Of a DNA stretch of 10,186 nucleotides, positions 1 to 6,479 are shown piece after piece. Both the position numbers and the translations under genes were made by a program. Positions within the stretch are counted from its first letter, which is position 1. The number at the start of each line of letters is the position of its first letter. The notes under the pieces were generated by a model that had not been told where the DNA came from, searched no databases, and saw nothing but the letters and a program-made list of their open reading frames with translations. The DNA comes from Patescibacteria group bacterium (lineage in GTDB: Bacteria > Patescibacteriota > UBA1384): assembly GCA_017992655.1 (NCBI GenBank), contig JAGOOF010000017.1, positions 1-10,186 on the forward strand, read 5' to 3'.

Positions 1-431
1 TTTCGAATGATTGCATTTTTCCCAGAAATTAGCCTGAGAAGCATATATTGGCAAGCGAGTTTTGAGATTGTGAATGAAGCTCTTATCTCTTTTAAGCAAA
101 CTTTTGATATGTTTTTATCGGATAGATGTTCCGATATCAATTCCTTTCTGCTTCTATTCAAGAAAAATATGATATTTTCTAAACAATACTTTCTTACAAT
201 CTCTTTAGTAGGTTTGTAAAAATCAATATTTTTTTCTGTATACAAAATACGATCACTAAAAACCATTATTTCATAAAGTGCCTGCAATACTTTACCCGGT
301 AAACATTTGGCAAGTTTGGTGTGATTAATTACCTCACGCTTTGCAACGATATTCAGTCCTAGCTCAATATCAAGCTTTTTCTCAAGATCATTTTTTATTT
401 CAGATATCCTAACTTTCGGTTCAGTATCAAC
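1..431 (-). CDS. Open frame cut by window edge, start unresolved
   Basis: The minus strand has no stop codon from 431 to the left edge, about 143 codons, long for DNA this AT-rich. The reading is Lys/Ile/Leu-rich and looks like a helical soluble protein (it includes NDLEKKLDIELG and KYCLENIIFFLNRS). I do not recognise a family. It lies in the -1 frame relative to the upstream kinase and overlaps its last codons. No ATG, GTG or TTG occurs near its 5' end: the first in-frame TTG is at 287 and the first ATG at 266, neither with a good ribosome site. It is therefore either a separate gene starting inside, a gene with a rare start codon, or the rest of the kinase gene separated by a frameshift. 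The C-terminus lies outside the window. The small plus-strand frame at 7-219 is its shadow. Confidence 0.45.
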
Positions 432-1387
432 CTATCCAATGAGGCCTCGAGTGATTGCATTGTGCCAGAGTTATCAATGATTTCGTCAGCGAAATCTTTG
501 ATTCTTTCTATGCCCGAGGCAGCCTTGATTTCGTCTCGATGTAGGAGCATCTTTCTGGCCTCTTGGGAACTATCCAGGTTCTCCCTCCCCATCTGCCTTA
601 TCACACGTAGCTCAAGAGGGATGTCGATGTAAACAAGACAGAGGGCATCACCGATGACGTACTTTAGATGTCGGGCAAAGTCATCACCGTACAGACTTTC
701 GATGGACACCGCGCTGGCTTCGCGCGCATCTATCTCACGCAGTAGCTCGTTAATGAAGCGATCCCAAAGCGCAAGTTTGTCACTAGACTCTTGTTGCGCG
801 ACGAAAGTTGCTAGATCGAGGTCTGAGGCTTCCCTTGCTCTGATCCTGTCGAACAGGTTTTTGATCTTCAGACGAGGGATGCCCCTAGAGTCAAAGTACA
901 TACCTGCTGTTGACTTGCCACACTCACTCATTCCAGTAAGTGCAAAAACCGTTTTCCCCGTGAACATAGCCTGCATGCGTTCTAACTCCTTTCGAAATAA
1001 AGATTCAGAAAGCGTTAATTCTCGTTCTGCACTTTCTGCTGAGTCAGAGGCGTGAGCAACATTCTTGATGCAGTTCTCGGCGAAGCAACCCCTTATCCCT
1101 TGTGGGTATCGGCCTATCGCACTCCACTTAACAAGTGATACTGCATCTTCGCCCTCAACTCGTAAAAGTCGCACTGGCGCAGAGCTAACCCACTCCACTG
1201 CGTATTCAAAGTGCCATTTGTGTCGCTCTTTGTCGTAGAGCTCTTCGACCCATTGACGGCTCAAGCGAATCGCTACCCGATCGGTGACTACTAACCCCAT
1301 CTCAGTAATTTTGTTGAGGATCGTGGTAGTCAAACCCTTCTCAATACCATCGGGCTTAACAATCACCAACGTTGCTTGGACAGACAA
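395..1387 (-). CDS. Nucleoside diphosphate kinase fused to P-loop kinase
   Basis: This is a two-domain protein of 330 aa. Residues 3-127 are a nucleoside diphosphate kinase, the enzyme that moves the gamma-phosphate of ATP onto other (d)NDPs through a phospho-histidine. Visible are the start motif TLVIVKPDG (Lys 11), HFEYAVEW, IRG with its substrate-binding Arg, and the active-site block NVAHASDSAESAERE, with His 112 as the expected phospho-acceptor. The loop before IRG is several residues shorter than usual. Residues 147-325 are a P-loop kinase with Walker A GMSECGKST (152-160), a strand VYIDIP, an Arg-rich lid region and the end motif DEIIDNSGT, as in dephospho-CoA kinase and related small nucleotide kinases; its substrate is not readable. 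TTG 1387 is chosen because GGAGG (1396-1400) sits 8 nt upstream and it gives the normal NDK start. The upstream GTG at 1396 overlaps that ribosome site. The region is visibly less AT-rich than its left flank. Confidence 0.85.
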   Translation of the reverse strand: MSVQATLVIVKPDGIEKGLTTTILNKITEMGLVVTDRVAIRLSRQWVEELYDKERHKWHFEYAVEWVSSAPVRLLRVEGEDAVSLVKWSAIGRYPQGIRGCFAENCIKNVAHASDSAESAERELTLSESLFRKELERMQAMFTGKTVFALTGMSECGKSTAGMYFDSRGIPRLKIKNLFDRIRAREASDLDLATFVAQQESSDKLALWDRFINELLREIDAREASAVSIESLYGDDFARHLKYVIGDALCLVYIDIPLELRVIRQMGRENLDSSQEARKMLLHRDEIKAASGIERIKDFADEIIDNSGTMQSLEASLDRLILNRKLGYLK

Positions 1388-1423
1388 TCCAAGCACCTCC
1401 TTTTTGCGTTAGCAGTCGGTGTT

Positions 1424-1452
1424 ATTTTAATATAAATATATATCTTGCACAA
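1424..1452 (-). promoter_or_regulatory. Promoter of the NDK-kinase fusion
   Basis: On the minus strand TTGTGC (1452-1447) and TAAAAT (1429-1424) are separated by exactly 17 nt, a sigma-70-like pair. A transcript would start near 1417, leaving a leader of about 30 nt that holds the GGAGG ribosome site. The spacer is an AT run. A 14-bp palindrome, TAGCTT-AA-AAGCTA, lies upstream at 1504-1517 and could be an operator or the end of a neighbouring transcript. Confidence 0.5.
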
Positions 1453-1525
1453 TATGTATTTTATAAGAACAATAAATACATGCATAAATTATGCTAAAAA
1501 AGCTAGCTTAAAAGCTAACTATTGC

Positions 1526-1606
1526 GTGTCCCACTTTACCCGCTCCAGTAAACTTTCGCGGGCTACGCGGGACACCCCGCACAGCCCCCTTTCGGGGCAA
1601 CGTGGG
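1526..1606. repeat. Stacked GC-rich hairpins
   Basis: A compact structured stretch sits in otherwise AT-rich intergenic DNA. GTGTCCC (1526-1532) pairs with GGGACAC (1569-1575) and encloses CCCGC (1539-1543)/GCGGG (1558-1562). Immediately after comes GCCCC-CTTTC-GGGGC, flanked by CCCC and GGGG arms. The CTTTACCCG edge and the C/G-run hairpin resemble the inserts of the array near 9100 and 9480, so this may be another member of a genome-wide hairpin family. I see no gene in it; the plus-strand frame at 1445-1630 has no family features. Confidence 0.55.
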
Positions 1607-1607
1607 G

Positions 1608-1627
1608 TGGTGGACCCGAGGGGAGTT
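1608..1627. repeat. Second copy of ssrA 3' end (att-like)
   Basis: TGGTGGACCCGAGGGGAGTT repeats perfectly, 20 of 20 bases, the sequence at 1789-1808 that encodes the 3' end of tmRNA (CCA tail, acceptor strand and half of the T-arm). The two copies are direct and 181 bp apart. A displaced copy of a tRNA or tmRNA 3' end is the usual footprint of a tyrosine-recombinase integration site. No integrase gene lies between or beside the copies, so it would be a relic or part of a larger element to the left. Confidence 0.6.
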
Positions 1628-1630
1628 TAA

Positions 1631-1642
1631 GGCGCAAGCGCC
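1631..1642. repeat. Short GC hairpin beside the att-like copy
   Basis: GGCGC-AA-GCGCC is a perfect 5-bp hairpin four bases after the ssrA-tail copy. A second small hairpin follows at 1676-1695 (CAATTAAC/GTTAGTTG with one G-T pair). Neither has a T-tract, so terminator function is not supported; they may belong to an old att or recombination region. The remaining bases to 1757 hold no gene that I can support. Confidence 0.35.
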
Positions 1643-1756
1643 GTCTCCATCAACACCCTACGTCTCAACTCTCAACAATTAACAAGTGTTAGTTGCAGTT
1701 TAATAGAGCTCCATAGGCTATCATTTTGGGGTTCAACTCCGTCCCAGTTCGTCCAA

Positions 1757-1780
1757 TAAAAAACACCACCTGCGGTGGTA
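1757..1780 (-). terminator. Rho-independent terminator of ssrA
   Basis: On the minus strand a 6-bp stem ACCACC-GCA-GGTGGT (1779-1765) is followed by G and six T (1763-1758). It begins about ten bases after the encoded CCA of tmRNA, the expected position. Confidence 0.8.
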
Positions 1781-1788
1781 TTTTCCAT

Positions 1789-1808
1789 TGGTGGACCCGA
1801 GGGGAGTT
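1789..1808. repeat. ssrA-borne copy of the 20-bp direct repeat
   Basis: The 3'-terminal 20 bp of ssrA is the partner of 1608-1627. If an element integrated here, this copy restores the functional tmRNA end and the other is the displaced att half. Confidence 0.55.
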
Positions 1809-1969
1809 GAACCCCTGTCCGAAAGGAAGCAAGAAAAGCCATCGACGAGCGTAAATTTGCTTTTGTTTGTACTAGTCTACGCTACCAAAGCTATCTTACG
1901 TAGCCGAGCCCAATTTATGACGCCCGTTCTGCTCTCTTGGGCTAAAAACAGGCAGGCGGCTCTTAGCCC

Positions 1970-2038
1970 TTAGGCAAGAGCTGGCGCAAATGAAAGTCCC
2001 GCGAAAGCGGTCTTTACTTTGCTAACTAAGTTATTTGC
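1970..2038 (-). other. tmRNA proteolysis-tag reading frame
   Basis: The frame starts at resume codon GCA (2038-2036), preceded by TAAGA as in other tmRNAs. It reads 22 codons, beginning ANNLVSK and ending SFAPALA, then TAA. ANN at the start and a small hydrophobic ALA end fit tmRNA tags read by ClpXP-type proteases. Tags are commonly nearer 10-15 residues, so this one is long. Its middle carries two lysines and AFAG. Confidence 0.75.
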
Positions 2039-2157
2039 TCTTAGTGTTTGTTACGTTAGTTTAACGAGATATACGTAACCTGCTCGGCTCGCAGCTAATC
2101 CTACTTAGGCCTTCCGTCGAAGCCAATTCGGGCCCTTGTACAACCTGCAATGCTACC

Positions 2158-3072
2158 TTATTTTTGCTCTTTTGTCAATGTATTATGCTTTAAAAATTTG
2201 TTCCTCGTGGAGCGTGAAATAAGTAAATAAGCTGTAGTAGAAACAACAATTAATACAACGCTTACAATTTGTGCAAGTGATAAATTGAAAAAATAATAAC
2301 TTTCATTATAGCGCCAAAATTCCGTTATAAAACGCGCAAGTGAGTAAAGAAAAATAAACAGCACAAACACTTCACCGGGCTTCGTTTTTTTTCTTTGCAC
2401 TGCTAAAAGGATAGCCAGAATAAGCAAATCGAAAATCATTTCATAGAGAAAAACGGGGTGGAAAAAATCTGAGTTAATTAGCTCTTCGGGGCGGCGAGCA
2501 GGTGGCAAATACATTTTCCAAAAAGCGGACGATGGGCGCCCATATAGTTCTTGGTTATAAAAATTGCCTAATCGGCCAAGCGCCATTGCAAAAATAACAG
2601 CTGGCGAAAATGCATCTAGTAACTTTTTCGCGTTTATTTTGTTGCGTCTCCCCCACCACAAAATTGCTAATGCGCCACCAATCAATGCCCCATGGATAGA
2701 CACTCCACCATTCCACACGTAAAAAATCTGCCACCAATTCTCGGAATAGCTACCTATAAACTGGACCACATAACCAAGCCTTGCCCCTACTATACCGCAT
2801 AGAATAACTAAAATTATTAAGCTACTAAGTTTGTCGTCATTTATTTTTAAGCGCAAGGCAGAAGGGCGAATAAAATAAAAATAAGAAAAGGCAATGGCCA
2901 GAGCAATAATTATGCCATACCAATATACGGTAATAGAGCCCAGGGAAAATGCTACTCCATCGACAGCGATGTAGCCGGCAAAACGAGGAGAAAAATAATA
3001 GTAAGCAAACATAGCGAGGGCTACCAAGCCCGCTATTCGCAAAACCCACAAGTTACGTTGTTCTTTTTGCAT
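2158..3072 (-). CDS. lgt: Prolipoprotein diacylglyceryl transferase
   Basis: Lgt moves diacylglycerol from phosphatidylglycerol onto the lipobox cysteine of prolipoproteins in the cytoplasmic membrane, the first step of lipoprotein maturation. The 304-aa protein has several hydrophobic segments (about 10-28, 47-69, 83-105, 125-140, 153-165, 210-225, 235-250 and 265-286). It carries the family blocks NGGVSIHGALIGG (His 127), the signature GRLGNFYNQE (166-175) followed by LYGRP, HPVFLYE (205-211) and the Arg-bearing RFITEFWR (247-254). These cover the essential His and Arg positions, so it should be active. Length is slightly above the usual 260-290 because of an N-terminal extra helix. The ATG lies inside the end of the ATPase gene (20-nt overlap), which implies one transcript and probable translational coupling. 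tmRNA follows 22 nt later. Confidence 0.95.
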   Translation of the reverse strand: MQKEQRNLWVLRIAGLVALAMFAYYYFSPRFAGYIAVDGVAFSLGSITVYWYGIIIALAIAFSYFYFIRPSALRLKINDDKLSSLIILVILCGIVGARLGYVVQFIGSYSENWWQIFYVWNGGVSIHGALIGGALAILWWGRRNKINAKKLLDAFSPAVIFAMALGRLGNFYNQELYGRPSSAFWKMYLPPARRPEELINSDFFHPVFLYEMIFDLLILAILLAVQRKKTKPGEVFVLFIFLYSLARFITEFWRYNESYYFFNLSLAQIVSVVLIVVSTTAYLLISRSTRNKFLKHNTLTKEQK

Positions 3073-5713
3073 CTCGATTAATATTACGGTTCGTTAACAG
3101 CTTATCTATTTCGATAATACCCATAATGCTAGTACTTAACAAGACAATCGCGATAAAATACTTCGGCGCTATGGCAGTTAGGCCTAAAAAGCCTGACAAA
3201 GGCGGGAAATAAATTGAGGCAGTAAGCAACGCGACCGTTAGCGCAATCGCAAGTAGCAACCAGTAGTTTTTTGTTTCTAGGTAGTTAAAGAAAGATTGGC
3301 TAAGAGAGCGGGCATTCAGTAAATTAAAGATCTGCGCACTAACAAGTGTTACGAACGTAAAACTACTAACCATGGCGGCATCAAAATTACCAAGTGCCCA
3401 AAAATAAATCGCCATTATCAACGCGATCTGCCAAAGCGCGGCAACTGCCATCCGCCGTAAAACAAGCGGAGAAATTAAACGGCGGTTTCTTTGCCTCAAT
3501 AATTTTTTTTCAGGTGGCTCTAGCGCCAATGCCTCATCGGCAACCGTGTCTGTTACTAAATTTATCCACAGTATCTGTATCGCACTAAACGGGGAGGGAA
3601 GAGTTAAAACAAGTGCCAAAAATATGACGATAAACTCCGCGATATTGGTAGAAATTAAAAAGAATAAAACTTTTCGTAAGTTTTGCCACACTGTTCTACC
3701 CTCTCTTAACCCTTGAGCAAGAACATTAAAATTATTGTCTAAAAGTACGATATCAGCAGTCTGCTGAGCTACCTCTCCTCCCTCGCCAGAAAGCGCTATC
3801 CCAACATCAGCACTTTTAATAGCGGCGGCATCATTTACCCCATCACCCGCAAACGCAACGCTTTTCCCCATTTTTTTATAATATTCCACCAGCTCAAATT
3901 TATTCTCTGGCGACATCCGGGCAAAAACTTTAGCACTTCTTAAAACGTCATTACGGTGGGCGGCTAGTAAGCCACTAATTTTATCTCCCTTGACTATAAA
4001 ATCCTTATTATTTGCAATGCCAACTTCACGAGCAACAGTAAATGCAGTAGAAGCATGGTCTCCCGTTACTAATTTTATCTCGATACCTGCATCCTCTAAC
4101 TCCTCTATGGTAGATGCCACGTCTTGGCGCACACTATCCTCTATCGCGAAAATACCTAAGATCGTTAGGCCAGCGAGGTCCTTTTCGCTAAGTTCACTTT
4201 TACTTGCACTCACTTTTTTGCGCGCCAAAGCGATTACTTTATAGCCATTGCGCGCCAAGCGGAGGTATTGCGAGTTGAAATCATCGCGCAACGCCTGGGT
4301 AAGACGCACCTCTTTGCCCCCGTTTAAAATCTTCCCCGCTTTGCGCACAATCAATTCTGGCGCCCCCTTAGCAAAAATCTCCACTGCTTTATCTTTTTTT
4401 GCCAAGACAGCCATGAGTTTGCGCTTACTGGAAAAGGCAACTTCGTCGATACGGTGCCATTTTCTCCCATTAAGAGAAGGGTTTAGTTTGTAGGCAAGGT
4501 TAAGTATGGCAATTTCCACATTATCGCCACCGCTATCTTTACTATTGATGCCATAAACCAAGTGCGAGTTGTTGGCCATAACACCGGTAATTAATAGCTC
4601 TTCAATTTCCTTACTGTTCGCAACTTTTCCTTCGCTTTCCCAGAGGCGCAACTTATTATTTCCCTTTACGTCGTACAACGTCCCATTTGCCCACACCTGG
4701 CGCACTCTCATCTTACCTGTGGTAATTGTTCCAGTTTTATCCACTAAAACTAAATCAACGTTTCCGAGCATGTCAGCGGCGATTAAACGCCGTGTAATAA
4801 CCTTTTTACGCGCCATTCTAAAAGCCGCAACCGCCAGTGTTAACGTAGCGACAATCGGCAAACCCTCCGGCACTACTGCAACAAACAAATTAATCAGGTA
4901 GACCAGTGACTCTTTCAAATTAAGGGTTGTCAATAAAAAGGCAATAAATACTAAAATGGCTGCCCCGGCCGCGAAAATTAGAATTAATTTCGCAAGCCAC
5001 GCCACTTCTTTTTCCAGCGGTGTTTTTTCATTTTTGCGCTCGCTTGCTCTGGCCAGAGTACTGGCAAAACGAACCTTATCCCCTGCCGCCACAACCACAG
5101 CCCGCCCGTGGCCGGCCACCACGGAACTGCCGTAAAATACCATATTTTTCTGCATGACTGTTTCATTGCCCGCCAGAGAAAGAGGGGAACTTGTCTTAGG
5201 TACCGCCATCGCTTCACCCGTTAATGCCGCCTCGCTTACTTCCAAATCGGCACCATAAATAACACGGGCATCTGCTGGCACTTTCTGCCCTTCCGACAAA
5301 ATAATAATATCGCCAGGGACAATTGAGTCAGTATTGGCCTCAATTGCTTTGCCATTTCTTACGACCAAGCTTTTGTCGGGCACAATATGGCGCAAGGCCT
5401 TAAGGGCGTTGTCTGCTTTTTTTTCTTGGATAATACCGAATATCGCATTAATAAAAACTATTATTAAAATGAAATATGCGTCTTTCGGACGTCCGATCAG
5501 CACTGACACCGTCGCCGATACAAGTAGTAAATAAACAAGGGGGTTAGTGAACTGGTGCAAAATTATTTTTAAAAGAGAGAATGTCTTATTCGTGTCGCCA
5601 ATTTCAACCACCTTCTTTCTTCTTCTTTTCACAACAACCGAAGAAAGGCCTCTTTCCAGGTCGGTTTTCAACCTTTGCTCTATTTCACTAGGAGAAGCAG
5701 TAGCCCAAAACAA
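3053..5713 (-). CDS. P-type cation ATPase, Ca2+-type (P2A-like)
   Basis: An ATP-driven cation pump of the cytoplasmic membrane. In numbering from ATG 5758 it shows the actuator loop LTGEA (180-183), the M4 motif PEGLP (297-301), phosphorylation site DKTGT (Asp 340), nucleotide-binding KGAPE (464-468), VTGD (565-567), and hinge GDGVNDAAA (638-643). Ten hydrophobic helices are visible. M5 keeps the Asn and Glu (NIAEF, N705/E708) and M6 keeps N, T and D (NLVTD, N733/T736/D737). With the M4 Glu these are the SERCA calcium ligands, so Ca2+ export is the best guess; Na+ or another cation is possible. The start is uncertain. TTG 5713 gives the family-like beginning FWATASPSEIEQ and follows AGGAGG, though only 3 nt away; ATG 5758 adds 15 residues without a ribosome site. 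The frame open to 5959 overlaps the divergent gene and is not believed. Confidence 0.92.
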   Translation of the reverse strand: MFWATASPSEIEQRLKTDLERGLSSVVVKRRRKKVVEIGDTNKTFSLLKIILHQFTNPLVYLLLVSATVSVLIGRPKDAYFILIIVFINAIFGIIQEKKADNALKALRHIVPDKSLVVRNGKAIEANTDSIVPGDIIILSEGQKVPADARVIYGADLEVSEAALTGEAMAVPKTSSPLSLAGNETVMQKNMVFYGSSVVAGHGRAVVVAAGDKVRFASTLARASERKNEKTPLEKEVAWLAKLILIFAAGAAILVFIAFLLTTLNLKESLVYLINLFVAVVPEGLPIVATLTLAVAAFRMARKKVITRRLIAADMLGNVDLVLVDKTGTITTGKMRVRQVWANGTLYDVKGNNKLRLWESEGKVANSKEIEELLITGVMANNSHLVYGINSKDSGGDNVEIAILNLAYKLNPSLNGRKWHRIDEVAFSSKRKLMAVLAKKDKAVEIFAKGAPELIVRKAGKILNGGKEVRLTQALRDDFNSQYLRLARNGYKVIALARKKVSASKSELSEKDLAGLTILGIFAIEDSVRQDVASTIEELEDAGIEIKLVTGDHASTAFTVAREVGIANNKDFIVKGDKISGLLAAHRNDVLRSAKVFARMSPENKFELVEYYKKMGKSVAFAGDGVNDAAAIKSADVGIALSGEGGEVAQQTADIVLLDNNFNVLAQGLREGRTVWQNLRKVLFFLISTNIAEFIVIFLALVLTLPSPFSAIQILWINLVTDTVADEALALEPPEKKLLRQRNRRLISPLVLRRMAVAALWQIALIMAIYFWALGNFDAAMVSSFTFVTLVSAQIFNLLNARSLSQSFFNYLETKNYWLLLAIALTVALLTASIYFPPLSGFLGLTAIAPKYFIAIVLLSTSIMGIIEIDKLLTNRNINRDAKRTT

Positions 5714-5716
5714 TCG

Positions 5717-5722
5717 CCTCCT
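5717..5722 (-). promoter_or_regulatory. Strong Shine-Dalgarno before the ATPase
   Basis: AGGAGG on the minus strand is a near-perfect ribosome site in an otherwise poor leader. It stands 3 nt before TTG 5713, tighter than usual, and lies inside the coding frame if ATG 5758 is the start. Its presence is the main argument for the shorter protein. A TATAAA (5749-5744) upstream could be the matching -10. Confidence 0.5.
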
Positions 5723-5729
5723 TATACAT

Positions 5730-5758
5730 TTGATAAGACTGTATTTATAGTTTACCAT
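5730..5758 (+). promoter_or_regulatory. Possible promoter of the methyltransferase gene
   Basis: TTGATA (5730-5735) and TACCAT (5753-5758) are 17 nt apart. Start of transcription would fall at about 5764-5766, on or next to the ATG at 5766, giving a leaderless message; no ribosome site is visible. The -10 match is only moderate. Confidence 0.35.
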
Positions 5759-5765
5759 ATTGGAT

Positions 5766-6296
5766 ATGACCGCGCTTATAATAATATTTATTGTTTTTGT
5801 TTTTTTTGTGGCATTGTGGGCTTTTTCCAACCTTATTGCCATAGTCGGTGGTTCACCTCCCGTCCACACCCCACGTACTCTCTGTAAAGAAATTCTGCAC
5901 CATGCCGGTGTAGGCAAAAAAGACACGCTAATCGATTTGGGTTCTGGCAGTGGCAACATGCTTGTATCGGCCGTTAAAGATTATGGTGCTACCGCAATAG
6001 GTTACGAAATTAGTCCATCCCCCTATCTGCTTTCAAAAATAAAAACCGCCTTAATGGGGCAAAAAGCACGCATAAATTATGCCTCTGTGTTCGAGGCAAA
6101 ACTTTCCGATGCTACAGTAGTGTTTGTTTATTTATTGCCGAAAATATTAAAAACATTAGAAACAAAAATTAAAGAGGAATGCAAGCCGGGCACTTTAATA
6201 ATAAGCCGTGGCTTTCCTTTGGCGGGGTTAAAGCCAGTCCGTACGTTTATGGCCAGTAGTGTAAAAACAAAAATTTTCCTTTATAGAGTACGCTAA
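5766..6296 (+). CDS. Membrane-anchored class I SAM methyltransferase, FAM173-like
   Basis: A single N-terminal membrane helix (about residues 4-30) is followed by a small Rossmann-type methyltransferase. In numbering from the alternative TTG start at 5760, motif I is DLGSGSG (59-65), the acidic residue closing strand 2 is in GYEIS (Glu 83), and ATVVFVYLLPKIL (118-130) matches the strand-4 region of FAM173/ATPSCKMT-like protein lysine methyltransferases, as does the PPVHTPR segment just before motif I. The total of about 176-178 aa is the size of a bacterial member. The target is not readable; a lysine of a membrane-associated protein would be family-consistent inference. It diverges from the ATPase with almost no space between them, and runs toward tRNA-Val. 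Both the TTG at 5760 and the ATG at 5766 are possible starts. Confidence 0.8.
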   Translation: MTALIIIFIVFVFFVALWAFSNLIAIVGGSPPVHTPRTLCKEILHHAGVGKKDTLIDLGSGSGNMLVSAVKDYGATAIGYEISPSPYLLSKIKTALMGQKARINYASVFEAKLSDATVVFVYLLPKILKTLETKIKEECKPGTLIISRGFPLAGLKPVRTFMASSVKTKIFLYRVR

Positions 6297-6325
6297 AATA
6301 TCGACAAACCTCGGTACAAATGGTA

Positions 6326-6355
6326 ACCTTTACCAAGGAAAGGTAAGTTTAATTT
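6326..6355 (+). terminator. Weak terminator-like hairpin after the methyltransferase
   Basis: ACCTTT (6326-6331) and AAAGGT (6339-6344) form a 6-bp stem with a 7-nt loop. It is followed by an interrupted T-rich stretch. It may end the methyltransferase message or let transcription pass into the tRNA gene; I see no convincing separate promoter for the tRNA. Confidence 0.3.
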
Positions 6356-6378
6356 ATTTGTGGCTTGTTGTGTAATTG

Positions 6379-6453
6379 GGGCTCGTAGCTCAGTGGTAGA
6401 GCGCATCGTTGACATCGATGAGGTCGGTGGTTCGATCCCACCCGGGCCCACCA
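6379..6453 (+). tRNA. tRNA-Val (anticodon GAC)
   Basis: A complete 75-nt cloverleaf: acceptor GGGCTCG/CGGGCCC (one T-G), D-arm GCTC/GAGC, anticodon stem CATCG/CGATG with loop TTGACAT (anticodon GAC, valine), T-arm GGTGG-TTCGATC-CCACC, and encoded ACCA. Confidence 0.95.
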
Positions 6454-6454
6454 A

Positions 6455-6479
6455 AATACTCACGCAAGGAGTATTTTTT
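6455..6479. terminator. Two-way terminator between tRNA-Val and minus-strand unit
   Basis: AATACTC (6455-6461) pairs with GAGTATT (6469-6475), with T-rich DNA after it on the plus strand and ATTTT after it on the minus strand. It ends the tRNA-Val transcript one base past CCA and can also stop the converging unit whose last gene ends at 6478. Confidence 0.8.

Larger units (their letters stand above)
1789..2135 (-). ncRNA. ssrA: tmRNA (one-piece)
   Basis: This is transfer-messenger RNA, which with SmpB frees stalled ribosomes and tags the unfinished protein for proteolysis. The 5' end GGGCCCGAATTGG followed by TTCGACGG is the standard tmRNA opening. The 3' end is GGGG-TTCAACT-CCCC (T-arm), then CGGGTCC and ACCA. 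The acceptor stem pairs over all seven positions (GGGCCCG with CGGGTCC, one G-U). CCA is encoded. The length of 347 nt is normal. The tag frame begins at GCA 2038 and ends at TAA 1970. It lies 22 nt after the lgt stop on the same strand and I see no good -10 in that gap, so it is probably made from the lgt transcript or from a promoter inside lgt, then trimmed. The plus-strand frame at 1788-1973 is only its shadow. Confidence 0.95.

Noticed and set aside
654..1055. 133-aa plus-strand frame
   Set aside because: It is a Ser/Arg-rich shadow antisense to the kinase fusion, which has clear catalytic motifs on the other strand.
1526..1606. Rho-independent terminator of the kinase or tmRNA
   Set aside because: The stems are strong but no T-tract follows on either strand, and tmRNA already has its own terminator at 1757-1780.
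1445..1973. Plus-strand frames containing VDPRG
   Set aside because: Both end or begin in antisense tmRNA tail sequence; VDPRGV is simply the translated ssrA 3' end and its duplicate.
5760..5959. N-terminal 67 residues of the longest ATPase frame
   Set aside because: They lie antisense to the methyltransferase, match nothing at the start of P2A ATPases and have no ribosome site.
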